Shown here piece by piece: positions 47,030-57,623 of a stretch of 64,000 nt of DNA. The position numbers and the translations under genes were made by a program. Numbering within the stretch: the stretch's first letter is position 1; every line of letters starts with the position of its first letter. The notes below the pieces were generated by a model, which saw nothing but the letters and a program-made list of their open reading frames with translations, had not been told where the DNA came from and made no database searches. Source of the stretch: Lucifuga dentata (Eukaryota > Chordata > Actinopteri > Ophidiiformes > Bythitidae); NCBI GenBank assembly GCA_014773175.1, contig VXCM01005154.1, positions 1 through 64,000 of the forward strand, in the 5' to 3' direction.

Positions 47030-47065
47030 AAGTCCTGATGATGATGATGATGATGATGATGATGT
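47030..47065. repeat. (TGA)n microsatellite
   Basis: About 10 ATG/TGA units. Confidence 0.9.
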
Positions 47066-47818
47066 TGTTACAGAAATTATCTGTACTTTATCAGAAATAT
47101 GTGAGTCCAGAGTTTTAATCACAGCATTCCCAGGATATAATTTAGAGGATATTACCTGATATAACCTGATTATTATTGATATTGATATATTGATTGATAT
47201 TGATATTTGCCTTGATATTCCCACTGTAAACTCATTTTATTATATAAATTTATCATAAAATTCAAACCCTAATATCACCAAGATATTCTCATTATTTTTT
47301 AACAAATACCTAATTCATTACCACAGGCATGGAAATCTGTTAAAAGTTATAGCTGTTTTTATTTTAAATTTGTCCCCAACTATATAAATACATATAAAAA
47401 ATAATATACTGTAATATAAATGAAATAAAAAAAAATCATTGAAGGTTGTAAAAGAGAAGTCAGCTGCAAGTCTTCATGTGAATTTTTTATTTTAGTTTAA
47501 CACTTAAGGTGAGTTTGTTATGGCCTTCAATGGTCAGAATTTATATTAATCGTTATGAATTTAAATTAAAGATATGTTGTTTTTGAAATATATTTTGATA
47601 ACTGAGTCTACAGTAGGCAGGGTTCCATATTGCCCCATTTTCACCATGATATTACCCTGTTAAATCAATAAATTATATAAATCTACACGTCTTTAATCCA
47701 CTAAAGATTCGTGGATTAAAGACATATGAATCCGAATTGCATAAAAGTGCCAACGAGGATTTTGCGAATAAAAATCCTGCACCACTTGAACTTGCGATTT
47801 GACCAACATCGCACGTTT
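47066..47818. other. Stretch without a recognised gene
   Basis: AT-rich, single-copy, with GATATTGATAT-type short repeats near 47180. Confidence 0.4.
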
Positions 47819-47826
47819 CTTTAGAC

Positions 47827-48249
47827 CAGTGATTCCCAAAGTGTGGGCTGCAGCCCCCTGGTGGGCCATGAAGGAACTGCAGCTGGGCCACGAGAGGTCA
47901 TTTACAATAAATAAATGAAAAGTTTTTAATTTTCAATTTTGTAATTAAATTTGAAATTACCATAAAATATTTATGATTAAATGTTTACACCCAAAATACA
48001 GTAGAGAGTAGCAATGACATGATATTTTTGTAAAAAAATAAATACATTTCTGCTGAAACACTGCACAAAATTTTTATAGATAGTCATTGAAGTGCACCCT
48101 GTTCTGTTTATGAAATAAAAAATATATAGGGAAATACTTCATCTTAGTCTTGTCTGTTGATCAAAGTTGTGATTAAAAGTTTGGGTGAGCTGCAGAAGAT
48201 TTTTAGATTTTAAATTGGGCTGCGGGATTCTTAAGTTTGGGAATCACTG
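47827..48249. mobile_element. hAT-type MITE with perfect 8-bp target duplication
   Basis: The ends are CAGTGATTCCCAAAGTGTGG and AAGTTTGGGAATCACTG. CTTTAGAC lies directly outside both (47819-47826 and 48250-48257). The CAGTGATTCCCAAA terminus is the Charlie-like hAT type. 423 bp, AT-rich, non-coding. Confidence 0.93.
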
Positions 48250-48257
48250 CTTTAGAC

Positions 48258-48864
48258 TTAGATTTATTCGTGTTTGTCTTCCGTTACCTTTAAACGGCGG
48301 CTAACCGTTAGCCTCATCCTGATGCTATCCTTTCCCATGCCAAAAATATATTCATAACTGATGGAGAATCATAAAAAAAAGTGCTGAAAAATGTCCTCAC
48401 TACAAAGGTCTACATTTCAGACGGGTTCTCTCAAGCGTGTAATGTGTAACAATCACACACACACACACACGCCGGTTTGTCGAGCTAAACGCCACGCTAA
48501 ATGGGAGAGTCTGAGAAAAGACGGGATGAAAAGGAAAAGTTCTTTCTTCAGCTTCTTCACATTATGTGCCTTCAGAAGAGCAGCGTGGAGCTCAGCGTAG
48601 TGTAGCATTTTATCTCTGGCAGTTTGAAGACTGTATTATCTTGACGGAAGGACACATGCACGCACACACACACATGCACACTCAGAGAGAGAGAGAGAGG
48701 CAGAGAAAATATCACGAAAGAGATGGTAAGAGAGATTTGACAGGACGACTCGCTGAACTGTGTGTCCAGGTCGTGTGGTTTAGCTCCTGCATGAGATAAT
48801 TAGCAATAGCCGATCACGTCATCAGAGGAAAAAAAACAAAAAAAACCTTTAACATGAGTGTTAT
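48258..48864. other. Stretch without a recognised gene
   Basis: Single-copy DNA with short CA (48455-48472) and GA (48684-48700) tracts. Confidence 0.4.
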
Positions 48865-49414
48865 GCTGCGTTCACAGACCTCAGAAGTCGAGTTTTTCCC
48901 AGTTGGAAGTTCCAACTTCCAACCTCAAACTGTTCCAGCCAAATGTAATCAAAAAAGCAGCTGAACACCAATAAATACTGTAAAATTAATTAATAAATGC
49001 TAACTAAAGTAAAGTTAGACTACAGGACTGTCTGGTTGTGTTGTTTTACAATAATATTAATCACAGTGGGTATTAAACTTTGTGCAGAGAATTAATATTA
49101 TGAAATTATTTACACTTGCATATCAATGGCAAACAGTTATTATACAAAATAGATAGTTACCATGGTGATATATTCTGACTTTTTCTTTCAATTTCATGCA
49201 AGAAAAAATACTTTATTTGCATTTTAGCTGGTCATTTCCATTCACAAAGCTCACTTCCACGGCGCCGCCATGTTGAGTGACGTCATAGTTGGTAAGTCAG
49301 TAGATCATTTTGTCCGAGTTTCCCAGCCGGAGCTCCGACTTTAAGTGCCGTTTCAACGCATTTTTCCAAGTAAGAAGTCGGAAAAGTCTGAGTTCCGAGG
49401 TCTGTGAACGCAGC
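48865..49414 (+). mobile_element. Family A MITE, complete, with intact CRE
   Basis: The ends are GCTGCGTTCACAGACCTC and GAGGTCTGTGAACGCAGC, with inverted similarity running further inward (AGAAGTCG / CGACTTCT-type blocks). It carries GGCGCCGCCATGTTGAGTGA and the full CRE TGACGTCA at 49278-49285. 550 bp, no coding sequence. Flanks show no clear target duplication, so the superfamily remains open. Confidence 0.82.
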
Positions 49415-49419
49415 AATAC

Positions 49420-49646
49420 TGTTTGCTGGGATGGATTACTTATTTTAAGCACGTTTCAAGTCTCCACAAGTTGATTCTTATGTCTTACTGGAATAAACTG
49501 AAACCAATGGCGGTCTGGAAGGTAGGAAAGTAGATGCTAACACAGTTTTTACTGCTCCAGTATGTTTTATAGGAAATAGTTGTCAGTAGCCTTATATATA
49601 TACAGGTTGTATGGGCTCAAACATGCAATATCACCAGTATTGCCCT
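49420..49646 (-). mobile_element. Half of a TTAA/AGGACC-family element, inverted
   Basis: GGATGGATTACTTATTTTAA, AAACTGAAACCAATGGCGGT, CTGGAAGGTAGGAAA, ATGGGCTCAAACATGCAA and TATTGCCCT before TTAA (49647-49650). It begins within a few bases of the end of the family A element. Confidence 0.75.
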
Positions 49647-49650
49647 TTAA

Positions 49651-50069
49651 CAGAATAAAGGATGATATATTCAGTCTACTAGGGCGTGTTTTATGCTTCC
49701 AGACAACATCGGCAAATTATGAATCTGCCTAAAGATCATACAAACACTGTAAGAGACGACAAATTGAGTCCCCAATTCGCTGTCAGCGGCTTCCCTCCAG
49801 GCTGTGCAGGTTTCATCGCAGATTCCACTCTGACTCCTCCTGCTCCGTAGCTTTGGAGAGGAATGCTTCATTTTCACAGACGCTGGTTTTTCGCGGCCCT
49901 GGGCCACAAGAATAACATGTCATTTCTGACAAGCTGAGCGCCGCTCTCCCTTCACCATATAATTGATGTGCCGTGCTGCGAAATGTTCCGCTTCAGCAGG
50001 CTGCAGGAAAATAAAGCTGGTGATGATGTTTAGCAGTGATGGTGATAGTGGTGATGACATGATAAATGA
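49651..50069. other. Stretch without a recognised gene
   Basis: Single-copy sequence; nothing recognised. Confidence 0.4.
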
Positions 50070-50476
50070 TGGTAATGATGATGATGATGATGATGAAGGG
50101 AACAATGACGGCAACCCTTTGTGATAGTGAAGATGATAATGAGGATGAATATTGTTGCGGGGAGCGAGAAAGTTAATGCGTTTGTGGCTCAAATCCATAA
50201 ATGTATTGATTAATTAATGTTTATTCGTGCAGTAACAGGAATTTATGGGATTTATGAACGAAACATCATCTAAATTTCACGATGAGAAAGACGACAGTCA
50301 GACTGAATTCGCTCAATCTGTCTGAATCCAACACAGCAATCAGAAAAAAATTGAAAAAAACTTTGAATTCATGGACTACTCCTTTATTTAACCTGAGAAA
50401 CAACAGAAAACTACAACAAATAACACTATAATTCAGACAAAACTATCTTCAACAGCTCATGATGTTATGTTAATGA

Positions 50477-50481
50477 TGACA

Positions 50482-50529
<48 letters not shown>

Positions 50530-50970
50530 GGGATTTTGGAGATGATGATGATGATGATGATAATGGTAATGATGATAATAATTATGGTGACGAGGATGAT
50601 GGTAATGATGATGATGATGATGTTAATGTGATGATGATGATGACAATGATGATGGTGATAATGATGATGATGATGGGGATTTCGGAGATGATGGTGATAA
50701 TAATGGTAATGATAATAATTATGATGATGAGGATGATGGTGGTGATGAAGATGATGATGACGATGATGGTGATAATGATGATGACGATGATGGATGATGA
50801 TGATGATGGTGAGGATGATGTTGATGACGATAATGGTGATGATGATGGTGATGATGATGATGACGATGATGATGATGGGGATTTTGGAGATGATGGTGAT
50901 GATAATGGTAATGATGATAATAATTATGATGGTGAGGATGATGGTGATGATGATGATGATGGTGATGATG
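50477..50970. repeat. Long (GAT)n array with higher-order units
   Basis: About 490 bp of GAT/ATG with AAT, GGT and GAC variants; a short satellite array lies at 50070-50093. Inside it, a unit of about 70 bp starting GGGGATTT(T/C)GGAGATGATG and including GATAATAATTATG(A/G)TG occurs at 50529, 50675 and 50877. The Met-rich and Asp-rich open frames over it come from the repeat. Confidence 0.95.
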
Positions 50971-51681
50971 CCGGGCAGTGTACGGTCAGTGCCAGATGGC
51001 GTGAACGCAGACTGACCAGCTCAGTTCTGCTGATCGGCTTTGAGGAAGCAGAGAAGGAGACAGAACAGGTTTGCTTTGTTCTGAGATCGTGTTTAATTCC
51101 CTCAACTATTTCCTTGCTGCCAAAAGCTCTGGCAGCCTGAACAATTAGTGTAAGCTCACATTGTGTGAACGTGTCTGTTGCAGTTTGTATTTATAAGGAG
51201 TGTGTTGGCATAATTTGTGTGTATTTAAATGTTTTATTTTACTTGCGTGTACAGTTCATTTGAAGTTTAAAAACAATATTTAGACGTAGTGATCTTCATT
51301 TTGAAACCTAAGGACACGTTAAGGCTCTGACTCTGTGCACAGAGAGCAGCAGGAGGGAAAAAGATGTGCAGAGAGGAGAGGAAGAAGAAAGTAGGGAAAT
51401 ATAAGAAAGGGGAAAATCATAAAATAACCTCTAATTGTGCAAAAAAAAAAAAAAAAANAAAAAAGTGATACTGATGAACCTGCCTGTAGAATGTGGAAAA
51501 ACGGGAAAAATTTTGCACAAAAAGTTAAATATGTTTTCTGTTGCTGTTAAATACAGTAAATTTGAAATGTTTTTCCCACTATCCATTCCAGAGTTTTCAT
51601 CAAAGCTTGAATAGAAGTATTTACAGTGTCATAATATCATATTATGAAATGGTTTTGTGAGCTTTGGTTATTGGTTCTCAA
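50971..51681. other. Stretch without a recognised gene
   Basis: Single-copy sequence with an A-run holding one N (51458). Confidence 0.4.
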
Positions 51682-52150
51682 GCTGCGTTCGTTGTACTTC
51701 CTGAACTGGGAATTAACGTCTTCCATGAAAACTTTTTGTGTGCTCTGTCGTACAAAAAAAAAAAAAACAAACTTCATTTTAACATTCATGAGCTGTTGAC
51801 TTTTTCAAAGTAGCTGCTGTAAGTATTATATGTTTAACCTGTTACTGTGTCTATATGCTCAATGATTTAAAGGACCATGCTGGTGGTTTTGCATGTTTGA
51901 GCACAGTGAATACAGCCCACATACACGTTACATTAGTGATAAACAATTTCCAAAAGATAAAACATTATTTTAGTTTTCTTGTTATTTTGTCAAATCCCCT
52001 AATCTTTCAAAATGTTTAGGTTATGTTTCTGTTTGAATAGCTTCTCCTGAGGTTTCTTCCATTTTCCTTGGATGTGATACTGGGCTATAAATAAACTCGA
52101 CTTGACTAGAAGTTAAAAATTCAGAGTTCTGGGTGTAACTTGAACGCAGC
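51682..52150 (+). mobile_element. GCTGCGTTC-type element with nested insertions
   Basis: The outer ends are GCTGCGTTC (51682) and GAACGCAGC (52150). Within it lies a TTAA/AGGACC fragment (TTAA 51867-51870, then AGGACCATGCTGGTGG...). A LINE-like tail follows (about 52037-52110: CTCCTGAGGTTTCTTCCATT, TGGGCTATAAATAAACTCGA). Layered insertions give a relative age order. Confidence 0.55.
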
Positions 52151-52589
52151 ATCAGTCCCAGTCCTAACGTACCACAGCGCTGCGTATTTTCCTCTGCGGG
52201 GTTCCTCGGTTGTGTTCACCTGATCAGAAGTTGTTGCCTCCCAGATCTTGATTGGCTAAACACAGCTAATTTGAGCAGAGCAGAGAGAGACGTTGCGCTG
52301 GAGGATTGAGAACACCTGATCACATCCTGTACGCTAAGACAACGCACGAAAGCTGCAAATCCAGAGATATTTTGAATGAGTCTCAGACCGCTAAGACGGA
52401 GCAGGAAGCAGCTGCTGTACGGACGTCACCTCCACCTTCATTTTGCTGCTTTATTTGCGCAATTCCAGAGTTAGTACAGGCTGATGTGTTAGCATCTGTT
52501 TAACATCAAATGTTTGCTGGGAAGTGGAGAGTCAAGGGAAATAAAGAGGAAGTATGAGAGAATTCAAATAAAGACAGAGGCCATCTTTA
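52151..52589. other. Stretch without a recognised gene
   Basis: Single-copy sequence; nothing recognised. Confidence 0.4.
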
Positions 52590-53750
52590 CAGAAGTCATC
52601 TTTTATTGCCACGTAAGAAAGTCGTATATAGAACAATGGTGATATACTGTCAGATGGCAAATCAACAACAAAAGAGGAACAAAAATATCCTTGCCATCCC
52701 TCCCCAAAATAAGGAAAACAGACAAATTCATAGCAACACAATGGTAATATATTTCTTAGACAAAACATCTGCTATATCTCATGTTCTAACAATATTTGAA
52801 TAGTACCAAAATACAGCTTTTTTTCTTTTTTAAATAACAGAATTTCACAAATCATAAAGTCAGTAAACAGTAAAATGACAATGGGGCATCACGGTGCATA
52901 TTATAAGCTACTGTGAAAACAATAGTGAGAGATGGGCTCGACCATAGAAAATATGCTTTACTAATCACGCGTAAATGCAGCGTGGGGCTATATGCATCCA
53001 TATACACATATGCATAAATACCACAAACCGGCCTGGACAGCAAAAAATAGAAAATTGGATCTCATTTGTGTCTAATGCATGATTAACACTGGAATGAGTT
53101 AATCACCGATTCTATAAAAGGATGCTCACAAACGAATAGTCGTCATATTGCAAATAGCTTATTGATTCTTGAATGGTAATGGAGAATCCCTTGGCTCTGT
53201 TCTGTAGCAGAGATCAATAACCAGTCTCACACAGATTGTGACTGATGTCCTTCCAAGTGTATTTCATAAATAGAGGTTGGTGATAAAAAAAATATACATA
53301 GAAAGCACACCATAGGAGCAGATGTTAAACAGATGTTGAGCGTTACTGGACAACAAACACGGCATCTCCTCTGTGTGTGTGTGCATAATTCAACAGCTCC
53401 AGTTTGCACATTAAAAACTGATGGTATACAAAGTCGTAAACATAGCTGACAAGAACCCCTTTGATAATATAGTAATAATACTGATTTTTTTATGATATTC
53501 ATGCCGTTCTTTATAGGCTGTAATATTTACAACGCTATCAAGTCCGGCGAACGGCAACGGTATAGGACAGAAACGAGAAAGTGGAGGGAATATCTGGTAA
53601 AAATGTCAGCCCTTAAGTGTCGTCCTCTGTACATATTTCCCTTTCCGCTCGTTAAAACATCGCTCTTTCTTCGCCACATCCTCCATGTAGTGATGAAAGG
53701 GGGAAAAAAATCATTTTGCTTCATCGAAACCTTATTTACAGACAACCGCA
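52590..53750 (-). other. Possible 3' UTR of a minus-strand gene
   Basis: AT-rich and almost free of simple repeats or known elements for over 1.1 kb, in contrast to its surroundings. On the minus strand it ends with AATAAA (TTTATT at 52602-52607) about 15-20 bases before a plausible cleavage region. No coding exon could be tied to it. The next feature upstream on that strand is a transposon relic (53763-54629). This is a guess from texture and one signal. Confidence 0.25.
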
Positions 53751-53762
53751 TTGTCCTGATTC

Positions 53763-54629
53763 TACGGCGGAGTACTAGGGCCACATTAAAGAAAAAAAAA
53801 ATAAAAGGAGGATTTTTTTTTTTATTTTGCTTTCGAGAAAAAAGTCGAAATTTTGAGAATAAAGTCAAAATTTCGAGAATAAAGTCAAAATTTTGAGAAT
53901 ATAGTCGAAATATAATTTTGAGAATAAAGTCAGAATTTTGAGAATAAAGTTGAAGTATAATTTTAAGAAAAAAGTCAAAATTTTGACAATAAAGATGATA
54001 TTTTGATAGAGCTAAATATCAAACTGCTTCATATTTAGGCTATGATTCTACAAGATGCCTTGTGTAGATGAATTCGTGCTTCAGAATCGGCTTTAGTAAC
54101 AAGGAAATTCTGTCTCTTTTAGCGCATAAACACAGTTTGGTAATAAGTATCAGGACTTTGAAGCGATTGTGCCAAAGATTGCGTCTGTTCAGGAGGAAAA
54201 ACCACACAGACTTGGAGGAAGTGGCCGCATTCCTGCAAACCAAAACAGCTGGAAATGGACAGATGTGAGGGTATTGATGGCTACACCTGCGATCAATACA
54301 AAGAGGACATGTTGGATCACAAGACACAATAAGACAACTGATCAAGTTGATTGATCCTGTAGGTGTGGAGCTCAGGCATTACCACAACAGAGGTCCAACC
54401 GCATTTCCACTTTATTCTCAAAATTTCGACTTTTGTCTAGAATTTACACTTCAACTTTATTCTTTATTCTCAAAATTATACTTCAACTTTATTCACAAAA
54501 CTTCAACTTTATTCTCAGAATTTTGACTTTAATCTCGAAATTTCAACTTTTTTTCTCGAAAGCAAAATAAAAAAAATACCCTCCTCCTTTTATTTTTTTT
54601 CTCTGATGTGGCCCTAATACTCCGTTGTA
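53763..54629 (+). mobile_element. Integrase-type DNA transposon relic with transposase N-terminus
   Basis: The ends TACGGCGGAGTACTAGGGCC and, inverted, TACAACGGAGTATTAGGGCC are nearly perfect partners. TGATTC (53757-53762) and CGATTC (54630-54635) outside them form a probable 6-bp target duplication (5 of 6). Inside are repeated AATAAAGTC(A/G)AAATTTTG units in one orientation on the left and the other on the right. The centre encodes FRIGFSNKEILSLLAHKH and SIRTLKRLCQRLRLFRRK (54068-54268). After a frame change come TIRQLIKLIDPVGVELR and RNRGP-type residues (about 54290-54403). These belong to the HTH and pre-core region of the fish integrase-like (rve/DDE) transposase family, possibly the IS3EU or Ginger class. 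The DDE core itself is deleted, so the element cannot move on its own. Confidence 0.82.
54068..54403 (+). pseudogene. Broken N-terminal fragment of an integrase-like transposase
   Basis: Two pieces in two frames. The first (54068-54268) has a helix-rich, HTH-like pattern with LLAHKHSLVISIRTLKRLC. The second (about 54290-54403) reads GSQDTIRQLIKLIDPVGVEL then RHYHNRGP. A frameshift near 54270 separates them. Family members continue with the catalytic core after the GPN motif; here the sequence jumps to the sub-terminal repeats. Recognition rests on memory of the family pattern. Confidence 0.7.
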
Positions 54630-54635
54630 CGATTC

Positions 54636-55271
54636 AGCACAACGCCACGAGACTGACATCAAGAACAATTCAGGCCTGGTATCGTCAGCTTGGATGTGTC
54701 ACGGCTACAGAAACAAATCACTCAGAGCCGCTGCAGATGACAAAGAAGAGATGTTAGTGATGATCCATCCATCTGGAGGAATCAGCTGTGGACGTTTAGG
54801 CATTGATGATCAATACGAGACGCGAAAGAGGGTACGGGAAAAAGGCCTGTGTTTGTGTGTGTACATGAAAGCCAGCAAGTCTTCTCCGATTAAGTTAATT
54901 AATGCGTTGAATCATTAGCGCTCTGTGACAGTTCACCATCAATAATTGAAAGCTTTCAGTTTTTCCCCATCAGGTGTTGACTTTAGGTCCTCTTCCTCTC
55001 TCATAACTCCCACTCACAGCGCCAAGGCTCTTCCTCGCATTTGTCTGGGTTTCTGTGATTAAAGCCCACCGTGAGGACTCGTAACCCCCNNCCCCCCCCC
55101 AGCCACCAGTCCCTGTACAGCTCCTATTCTCTCTCTCTCTCTCTCTTTCTTATTGAATATTCCGTGTAGATATTCCTCTGTGCAGGTTTCCTCCCCGTGG
55201 CCTGGCTGCTCTGGTGAACAAGGGAGCTTGATTTTAACACAGCTTCTCTAATGGGGACTCTTTTGTTAATG

Positions 55272-55277
<6 letters not shown>
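54636..55277. other. Stretch without a recognised gene
   Basis: Single-copy sequence, two N at 55090-55091 in a C-run, and a TC tract near 55128-55148. Confidence 0.4.

Positions 55278-55318
<41 letters not shown>
55278..55318. repeat. (TC)n microsatellite
   Basis: About 20 TC units. Confidence 0.9.
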
Positions 55319-55320
<2 letters not shown>

Positions 55321-55451
55321 CCCTCTGAAAGAGCTGGATCACAATCCCTCATTCAATTCCCGTTTCCATCCCCTCTGCCAGTCAGTCTCTCAGCGTTTGT
55401 GCTCGTTACAGGGAGCCTAGATTTAGTTTTGCCATTACCAGTACATCAGTT

Positions 55452-56401
55452 GCTGCGTTCCAACTTCTTATTTATTTATTTATTTAAAATAGGACATGCA
55501 CATTAATAAGACGCCGGCAGCAGGAAGTGCCAGCGTAACTGTGCCAGGATTAGCCACAAGGCTAATTTGCACCCACTGTTGCAACAAGCATAAAAAAAAT
55601 TCAGTTTATTTTATTATTATTATTATTATTATTTTATTTTATTTTTTTTATTATTAAATCGCTCCTCAGTCCTCGATCCTTGCTTGACCCGGAAACCAAT
55701 CTGGTCTCATCTTTAAGGACGTCCCAAAGAGCTTATTTCTGTTCTGAGGATGGAGGAGCTTCATCTGAGAGACTTGAGCGAGGAAACGCGAGAGGCTGCG
55801 ACAGGAAGTCTAACTGACAGACACGCCCCTTAACTGGAAGTCTGTTTCTGATTGGACAGATCTATTACAGCTGATCCGATACAGTGACACGCATCTTAAT
55901 ATGACTGCACAGTTTCATCAAACATGCGAACAGAAAAATAACAGCAACATATCAGGTGTAAAATGATTCTGATTATTGATGTTTGATTTTGTCTGATTGA
56001 TCATCTGATTAAAATGACTGGATGTGTTTAAAACAGCTCTGAATGATAAAGAAACTTAAAACAATAAAATGCTCTGATATCGTCAGATTATATCGTCAGA
56101 TTGTTCTGGACGTTTGTCAAACTGTCCATGTTAACTGTTACAGTAATAATCAGAATATTTCATTATTTGTAGAAACTAAAACACAGCAGCTCCAAGCTGA
56201 TCAGCTGTGTGACGTCATCACGTTGCTTCAGATGACGCTGAGGAGCGAGGATGTTTCATTTCTCTTAAATCGTCGCTCCTCAGCTCCTCTGTCCTCTGTC
56301 CTCGCTTCATTTCCTCACGTCTTCAGTGGGCGGGGCTAAGACGCGAGGAGAAGACGCAAGTGAGGGAAACGTGGAAACGAAATAAGAACTTGGAATGCAG
56401 C
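55452..56401 (-). mobile_element. Family B element, complete, inverted
   Basis: The ends are GCTGCGTTCCAACTTCTTAT and AATAAGAACTTGGAATGCAGC. AGTT lies on both sides (55448-55451 and 56402-56405), a possible short target duplication. The sequence matches 1559-2390 in reverse complement, including AGTGGGCGGGGCTAAGACG. The open frame at 56043-56339 lies inside it and has no recognised domain. 950 bp. Confidence 0.75.
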
Positions 56402-56405
56402 AGTT

Positions 56406-56413
<8 letters not shown>

Positions 56414-56443
<30 letters not shown>
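56414..56443. repeat. (GT)n microsatellite
   Basis: About 13 GT units just outside the family B element. Confidence 0.9.
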
Positions 56444-56558
56444 ACTGTTTGTGTGAGGTTTTAAGAATACCACAATTTCAAGTCTCTCACTCATCTGCTG
56501 CTTTTGCTCTTATCAGACTCTACAATCCAGATGATATATTTTAGTCATCATGGCAATG

Positions 56559-56693
56559 ATTCCATATTGACTAAACTGACACTGGATCATTGATTATTTG
56601 CTGTTCATATTATTTTGTAATATTTNATTCCATATTGACTAAACTGACACTGGATCATTGATTATTTGCTGTTCATATTATTTTGTAATATTT
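56559..56693. other. Probable false tandem duplication around N (56626)
   Basis: The 67-bp segment 56559-56625 (starts ATTCCATATTGACTAAACTG) is repeated at 56627-56693. Confidence 0.85.
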
Positions 56694-56764
56694 TTGATTT
56701 TTGTAATTCACCTGTTTCTACACCTGCGGCTCTTATTGCACAAGTCGTCGTTTGAGGAGAGGGA

Positions 56765-56945
56765 ATCTCTCTTTAAATAGCTTGTCCTGAGGTTTCTTCC
56801 ATTTTCCTTATATAATAAGGCTTTTATGGAGTTTTTCCTCGTCTTCTTAGAGAGCTTGGGCTAGTTGGCTAATGTGCGGGCCTGTAAAGCCCTTTGAGAT
56901 GTCGGATGTGATACTAGCCTACAAACAAGCCTGACTTGATCTGCT
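56765..56945 (+). mobile_element. LINE 3'-UTR-like fragment
   Basis: TTGTCCTGAGGTTTCTTCCA, GGAGTTTTTCCTCGTCTTCT, GTAAAGCCCTTTGAGATGTC and CAAACAAGCCTGACTTGATC follow the order of a common fish LINE 3' UTR ending in TTGA-type repeats. The clade is uncertain. Confidence 0.6.
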
Positions 56946-57623
56946 CTAATAGGACATTTTTATCATCGGTTGTAGCCCCACTCTGTGATTGAGGCTAAAA
57001 ATATGAGTGTATTGTTATGTAAAATCTTGCAGTTTGCAGCTACAACATAATAGCTTTTAAATTCAGGTCACAAGGCCAAATCATGCTCAGCAAAAGTCTT
57101 AACACACACACAAGCCTTCGTACCACACACAGCTTAGTCTGCATGCTTGAATTTGCCTGATTCCAGCTCCTGCCCCTGTTGCTGATCAATGTGGCGGTGA
57201 ACCGTTGGGAGTCTAATTACTATAATTAGTCCAATTTTGCTTGCATTCTTTATTTGGCATCCACCGACCAAGCCAGCAGTAAAACGTAAAGAAAAACCTT
57301 TTTTATACAGCGCAGCCAAGGTGCAAACTGGAAGTGGGCGGATTGGAGCAATGAGTTTCCAGTAAAGGCCAGTTTATATTCCAAACGGATGCGTAGCGGA
57401 TACAGCCTCCGCCAGAGGACACGTATGCGGTGTTTGTACGACATTCTGGCATCTGCTTGGAGTACATGTTCCACACGTGCAGTAGAACTAGCGTAGCATA
57501 CTGTAGCGTAGTCACAAAAACTTGGAGGTACGTGGATATCCACACAGAGGTCTTTGCGTATGCCCTTTGATGTAACAGATGTTGAAATTTACATCACGCA
57601 GACCCTCATGTATGCGGAAAGTA
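56946..57623. other. Stretch without a gene
   Basis: 57360-57560 (GGCCAGTTTATATTCCAAAC, GATGCGTAGCGGATACAGCC) resembles a dispersed repeat but no second copy is in this window. Otherwise unrecognised. Confidence 0.35.

Noticed and set aside
50628..51140. 170-residue Met/Asp-rich open frame
   Set aside because: It is the translation of the GAT array; all three frames are open because the repeat lacks stops.
53492..53896. Opposed 134- and 113-residue open frames
   Set aside because: They overlap each other on opposite strands and run into A/T-rich transposon ends; no domain or codon pattern was recognised.
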